Origin: an uncultured Eubacteriales bacterium
Lineage (GTDB): Bacteria > Bacillota > Clostridia > Christensenellales > Borkfalkiaceae
DNA: 8,865 bases
NCBI GenBank assembly: GCA_902797515.1
Contig: CADBSX010000211.1
Span: forward strand, 1-8,865
Direction: 5' to 3'
A program made the position numbers and the translations under genes. Of the stretch, positions 6,023 to 8,865 are shown one piece after another. The notes under the pieces are model-generated. The model was not told the origin of the DNA. It did no database searches and saw only the letters and a list, made by a program, of their open reading frames with translations. Every line of letters begins with the position of its first letter. The first letter of the stretch is position 1.

Positions 6023-6034
6023 GCGGAGGTCAAC

Positions 6035-7429
6035 GTGGAAAAGAGAACGACGGTGAAAGAACTTTTCGCAGGCGCGGAAAAGTTTGCGAATAAGAGAATA
6101 ACGGTAATGGGCTGGGCGAGGACTATAAGGGATTCCAAAGCCTTCGCGTTTATAGAACTCAACGACGGAAGTTGTTTCAAAAACGTGCAGATAGTCGCGG
6201 AAAGGGAAAAACTCGGAAATTACGACGAGATAGTCTCGCAGAACGTCGGCGCGTCGTTTATCGCGAGAGGAACTCTCGTTTTAACGCCCGACGCGCGTCA
6301 GCCTTTCGAGATAAAAGCGGAAGAGGTGAAAGTCGAGGGAACTTCGACGCCCGATTATCCGTTACAGAAAAAACGCCACTCGCTCGAATATTTGAGAGAG
6401 ATCGCCTATTTGAGACCGAGAACGAACACTTTCGGCGCGGTTTTCCGCATTAGGAGCGAGGCGGCTTTCGCGATACACAGTTTTTTCAACGAAAGAGGTT
6501 TCGTGTATATCCATACGCCTCTTATAACCGGTAGCGACTGCGAGGGCGCGGGCGCGATGTTTCAGGTCACTACGCTCGATATGGAAAACGTTCCGAAGGA
6601 AAACGGCAAGGTAAACTACGGCGAGGACTTTTTCGGCAAGCAAGCCGCTCTCACCGTTTCCGGTCAACTTTCCGCCGAGGCTTACGCCATGGCTTTCGGG
6701 AACGTCTATACTTTCGGTCCGACTTTCAGGGCGGAAAGGTCCAACACCGCGAGGCACGCGGCGGAATTCTGGATGATAGAGCCCGAAATGGCTTTCGCCG
6801 ACCTTTCCGACGATATGGACGTAGCGGAAGCGATGGTGAAATACGTTATCGATCACGTGATGAAAACGTGTCCCGCGGAAATAGAATTTCTCAACAATTT
6901 CGTAGATAAAGGACTTATCGAAAGGCTCGAAAACGTCTCGAAGAGCGAATTCAAACGCCTTTCCTATACCGAGGCTATAAAGATATTGGAGCCTGTGAAA
7001 GACAAATTCGAGTATCCCGTGTTCTGGGGCTGCGATCTTCAGAGCGAACACGAACGCTATATTACCGAACAGGTATTCAAAAAGCCCGTTTTCCTGACCG
7101 ATTATCCGAAGGAAATAAAGGCGTTTTATATGCGGCTCAACGACGATAAAAAGACGGTCGCGGCGGCGGATCTTCTCGTTCCCGGGATAGGCGAACTCGT
7201 CGGCGGAAGTCAGAGAGAGGACAGGGAAGACGTACTGCTTGAAAGGATGCGCGAAATGGGGCTTAAAGCGGAAGATTACGACTGGTATATAAATCTTCGC
7301 AAATTCGGCGGAACTACTCACGCGGGATTCGGGCTCGGTTTCGAGAGGATGATAATGTATCTGACGGGAATAGCGAACATAAGGGACGTAATACCTTTCC
7401 CGAGGACCGTAGGCAATCTGGAATACTGA
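6035..7429 (+). CDS. asnS: Asparagine--tRNA ligase, 464 aa
   Basis: Class IIb aminoacyl-tRNA synthetase charging tRNA-Asn with asparagine in the cytosol. Residues about 20-105 form the OB-fold anticodon-binding domain ([20 protein letters not shown], 24-43). The catalytic domain follows: motif 1 around HTPLIT (160-165), the AsnRS-typical GSDCEGAG (166-173), [11 protein letters not shown] (202-212), motif 2 FRAERSNT with [10 protein letters not shown] (231-254), and motif 3 GFGLGFERM (431-439) with Arg438. The length equals the family norm (about 463). The start is GTG at 6035, set by GGAGG at 6025-6029; no better upstream codon exists. The SDCEGAG segment and overall length separate it from AspRS. 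It has its own promoter and forms a single-gene unit. Its presence implies direct asparaginylation, though an additional GatCAB route cannot be excluded. Confidence 0.97.
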   Translation: MEKRTTVKELFAGAEKFANKRITVMGWARTIRDSKAFAFIELNDGSCFKNVQIVAEREKLGNYDEIVSQNVGASFIARGTLVLTPDARQPFEIKAEEVKVEGTSTPDYPLQKKRHSLEYLREIAYLRPRTNTFGAVFRIRSEAAFAIHSFFNERGFVYIHTPLITGSDCEGAGAMFQVTTLDMENVPKENGKVNYGEDFFGKQAALTVSGQLSAEAYAMAFGNVYTFGPTFRAERSNTARHAAEFWMIEPEMAFADLSDDMDVAEAMVKYVIDHVMKTCPAEIEFLNNFVDKGLIERLENVSKSEFKRLSYTEAIKILEPVKDKFEYPVFWGCDLQSEHERYITEQVFKKPVFLTDYPKEIKAFYMRLNDDKKTVAAADLLVPGIGELVGGSQREDREDVLLERMREMGLKAEDYDWYINLRKFGGTTHAGFGLGFERMIMYLTGIANIRDVIPFPRTVGNLEY

Positions 7430-7555
7430 TTTTAAGGTTTATAAACTTCGCGGGGCTGCGTTTACTGTCGGTTTTCGCGTCTTCGATGACCGAAAAGGTC
7501 TATCTCAAACGCTCAAACCGCCGAGCCTTGCCCCGCTCGTTTCTAAACCTTAAAA
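7430..7555. repeat. Large interrupted inverted repeat after asnS
   Basis: Starts immediately after the asnS stop codon. Outer arms TTTTAAGGTTTA (7430-7441) and TAAACCTTAAAA (7544-7555) are 12-bp perfect complements; nested inside are GCGGGGC (7450-7456) and GCCCCGC (7530-7536), also perfect. Between them lies module A copy 2. As RNA it would form a long cruciform-like 3' structure after asnS; no classical T tract follows, so termination by it is uncertain. Confidence 0.75.
7455..7527. repeat. Palindromic repeat module A, copy 2 (diverged)
   Basis: Shares the order of blocks with 4878-4949 at almost the same length: GCTGCGTT (7455-7462), CGGTTTT (7469-7475), GACC-GAAAA-GGTC (7488-7500) and AAACCG (7515-7520). 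The arms CGGTTT/AAACCG and GCGTTT/AAACGC (7458-7463 with 7507-7512) are alternative pairings because they cross. Similarity between the copies is partial, so homology is likely rather than proved. Confidence 0.55.
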
Positions 7556-7556
7556 A
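7536..7556 (+). repeat. 21-bp direct repeat, left copy
   Basis: CTCGTTTCTAAACCTTAAAA plus one A; it recurs at 7643-7663 with a single A/G change. The two copies flank module B copy 2. Confidence 0.75.
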
Positions 7557-7580
7557 TCTCACTTAAAAAAGCGAAAACCA

Positions 7581-7641
7581 ACCGTCCCTAACGACGCGGA
7601 ACGCGGCTTTAGGGAAGGGGGACCGCTTGCGGTGGAAGGGT
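7581..7641. repeat. 61-bp two-hairpin repeat module B, copy 2
   Basis: Same length and ends as 4951-5011. The first hairpin (7585-7615) has outer arms TCCCTAA/TTAGGGA perfectly paired and an inner CGCG-GAA-CGCG stem in place of ACTCAC-GAA-GTGAGT. The second hairpin (7622-7633) is identical to copy 1. Paired stem changes with constant GAA loop indicate that the fold, not the stem sequence, is kept. Confidence 0.85.
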
Positions 7642-7642
7642 T

Positions 7643-7663
7643 CTCGTTTCTGAACCTTAAAAA
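7643..7663 (+). repeat. 21-bp direct repeat, right copy
   Basis: One mismatch (G at 7652) against 7536-7556. The sequence continues into CATCGCTCGAAAAAT, which loosely resembles the CGTCACTCGAAAAAG part of the 73-bp repeat upstream of dtd. Confidence 0.75.
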
Positions 7664-7723
7664 CATCGCTCGAAAAATCGGCAGGATTTAACGGCTATAT
7701 TTTACCGAAAAAGGAAAAATAAA

Positions 7724-8737
7724 ATGAAAATAATAATAGACGCTTACGGCGGGGATCACTCACCCGACGAAATAATAAAGGGCACGCTTGCGGCGACGCG
7801 CGAAAAAGAAGGTTTCGACGTGGTGTTCGTCGGCAAGAACGACGGAATAAGACAGGTGCTCGCGACGGAAGAATACGACGTAAAAAGAGTTTCCGTGGTG
7901 AACGCCGACGAGGTCATAGGTTGCGACGAAACGCCGACCGAGGCTATAAGGACGAAGAAGAACTCTTCGGTCGTCGTCGCCGCTAAACTTCTTAAAGAAG
8001 ACGAGAACGCCGCCGCGTTCGTGTCCGCGGGCTCGACGGGCGCGGTGCTTTCGGCGGCGGTGCTTCTGACGCGCAGAATAAAGGGAGTTATCCGTCCCGC
8101 GCTCGCGCCGCTCATCCCTAACCTTAAAGGCGGGGAAACGATGCTTTTGGACTGCGGCGCGAACGTCGATTCGAAGGCGGTCAATCTCTTGCAGTTCGCT
8201 GTGATGGGCAGCGCGTATATGAAGGAAGTAAAGGGGATAGAAAATCCGAAAGTCGCTCTTTTGTCGAACGGTACGGAAGACAAAAAGGGCTGTGCGCTCT
8301 CCCGCGAGGCGTTCGACCTTCTTAAAATCGAGGACGGAATAAATTTCGTCGGCAATATGGAGGCGCGGGATATACTTTCCGGCGATTACGACGTCGTCGT
8401 CGCCGACGGCTTTTACGGAAATATCGCGCTTAAAAGCATAGAGGGCGCGGTCGCGACGATATTCGCGTCTTTGAAAGCCGAAGTGAAGTCGTCCAAAAAG
8501 GCGGCGATAGGCGCGCTTCTTATGAAGAACGCGTTCAGAAACCTCAAATCGAAACTCGACTACAACAAGCGCGGCGGCGCGGTGCTTCTCGGCATGGAAA
8601 AGACGGTCGTCAAAGCGCACGGCTCGTCGAAGGCGGAGGCGTTCAAAAACACCGTTTTGCAGGCGTATTACGCGTCGTCGGTTTCGGTGAGAGAAGAGAT
8701 AGAAAAAGCCCTTTCTTCGGAAGGTGAAGAGATATGA
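7724..8737 (+). CDS. plsX: Phosphate acyltransferase PlsX, 337 aa
   Basis: Peripheral membrane enzyme converting acyl-ACP and phosphate to acyl-phosphate, the acyl donor for PlsY in the first step of phospholipid synthesis. Family marks in order: DAYGGDHSP at 6-14 (usually DAMGGD, then variable), SAGSTGA at 101-107, DCGAN at 143-147, GNMEARDI at 210-217, [10 protein letters not shown] at 224-233 and AHGSS at 298-302. The length is normal for the family. AAGGA at 7711-7715, 8 bases before the ATG, fixes the start. It overlaps rnc by 4 bp (ATGA), so the two are translationally coupled and surely co-transcribed. Upstream it has the repeat-rich gap rather than rpmF or fapR, and acpP is missing between it and rnc. 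No convincing promoter was found; a TATATT at 7696-7701 lacks a -35 partner. Confidence 0.96.
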   Translation: MKIIIDAYGGDHSPDEIIKGTLAATREKEGFDVVFVGKNDGIRQVLATEEYDVKRVSVVNADEVIGCDETPTEAIRTKKNSSVVVAAKLLKEDENAAAFVSAGSTGAVLSAAVLLTRRIKGVIRPALAPLIPNLKGGETMLLDCGANVDSKAVNLLQFAVMGSAYMKEVKGIENPKVALLSNGTEDKKGCALSREAFDLLKIEDGINFVGNMEARDILSGDYDVVVADGFYGNIALKSIEGAVATIFASLKAEVKSSKKAAIGALLMKNAFRNLKSKLDYNKRGGAVLLGMEKTVVKAHGSSKAEAFKNTVLQAYYASSVSVREEIEKALSSEGEEI

Positions 8738-8865
8738 TATTCTATATGCACGAGTGTGAAGAGAGGCTCGGTTATACTTTTAAAGACAAAAATCTTCTGC
8801 GCGCGTGTTTCACTCACTCGTCTTACGCGAACGAACACCGCTCGCAGCCTTGCAACGAACGGCTC
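8734..8865 (+). CDS. rnc: Ribonuclease III, N-terminal part (3' end cut by window)
   Basis: Endonuclease that cleaves double-stranded RNA in rRNA precursor processing and mRNA turnover. The 44 visible residues match the start of the RNase III domain: [19 protein letters not shown] at 8-26, THSSYANE at 28-35, and NERL at 41-44, the beginning of the NERLEFLGD catalytic signature that would continue past the edge. The ATG at 8734 lies within the plsX stop (ATGA overlap), with AAGGTG at 8721-8726 inside plsX as ribosome binding site, 7 bases upstream. The next in-frame ATG (residue 5) is a less likely start. The segment between THSSYANE and NERL is short, as is usual. Confidence 0.93.
   Translation, partial: MIFYMHECEERLGYTFKDKNLLRACFTHSSYANEHRSQPCNERL

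Noticed and set aside
5970..6034. T-box riboswitch upstream of asnS
   Set aside because: The leader is too short and the conserved T-box sequence and specifier domain are not present.
5677..6180. 167-codon minus-strand frame across the dtd-asnS gap
   Set aside because: It runs through the 40-aa gene, a perfect plus-strand terminator and the asnS promoter, and has no supporting signals of its own.
6362..7321. 319-codon open frame antisense to asnS
   Set aside because: asnS is unequivocal on the plus strand. Its codon bias avoids TTA, CTA and TCA, which keeps the opposite strand free of stops.
7760..8620. 286-codon open frame antisense to plsX
   Set aside because: A shadow of plsX codon bias; the translation is rich in Arg and His with no domain-like pattern.

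Overview
The window reads as chromosomal DNA from a low-complexity-free, densely coded Bacillota genome, most likely an uncultured Clostridia-type bacterium. The basis is indirect: strong Shine-Dalgarno sites (AAGGAG, GGAGG), textbook sigma-A type promoters with 17-bp spacers, clostridial-looking housekeeping proteins (AsnRS, Dtd, PlsX, RNase III, a Na/Pi transporter fused to a PhoU-like domain), and a codon style rich in ATA, GCG, TCG and GAC/AAC. Base composition is close to even. No plasmid, phage, CRISPR, rRNA or tRNA gene was seen.

Layout. (1) 1-962: 3' part of an SGNH/GDSL esterase gene on +, ending in a strong terminator that also separates it from the convergent next gene. (2) 1025-2317 on -: a CPA2 sodium/proton-type antiporter without a regulatory RCK domain. 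It is transcribed divergently from (3) 2477-3091 on +, an unrecognised acidic-N-terminus protein; two well-formed promoters sit back to back in the gap. (4) 3169-4857: a Na+/phosphate cotransporter with a C-terminal PhoU-like domain. (5) 4858-5205: a gene-free stretch packed with palindromic and direct repeats. (6) 5206-5643: dtd. (7) 5752-5874: a 40-residue small protein gene with a strong ribosome binding site, closed by a perfect intrinsic terminator. (8) 6035-7429: asnS with its own promoter and a short structured leader. (9) 7430-7723: a second repeat-rich gap sharing modules with the first. (10) 7724-8737: plsX, overlapping by 4 bp the start of rnc (8734 to the window end).

How the genes relate. 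Most neighbours are independent transcription units, as shown by the promoters and terminators between them. The themes are translation quality and supply (Dtd, AsnRS), ion and phosphate transport, and phospholipid synthesis coupled to RNase III (plsX-rnc). The acpP gene that commonly lies between plsX and rnc is absent.

The most unusual content is non-coding. Two gaps about 2.6 kb apart carry the same composite of repeat modules: a palindromic module built round a GACC-loop-GGTC hairpin, then a 61-bp module whose ends are conserved but whose hairpin stem differs by paired, compensating base changes. One gap also carries a near-perfect 73-bp duplication with a 90-bp period. These are candidates for a dispersed structured repeat or non-autonomous mobile element family; their function cannot be decided from this window.
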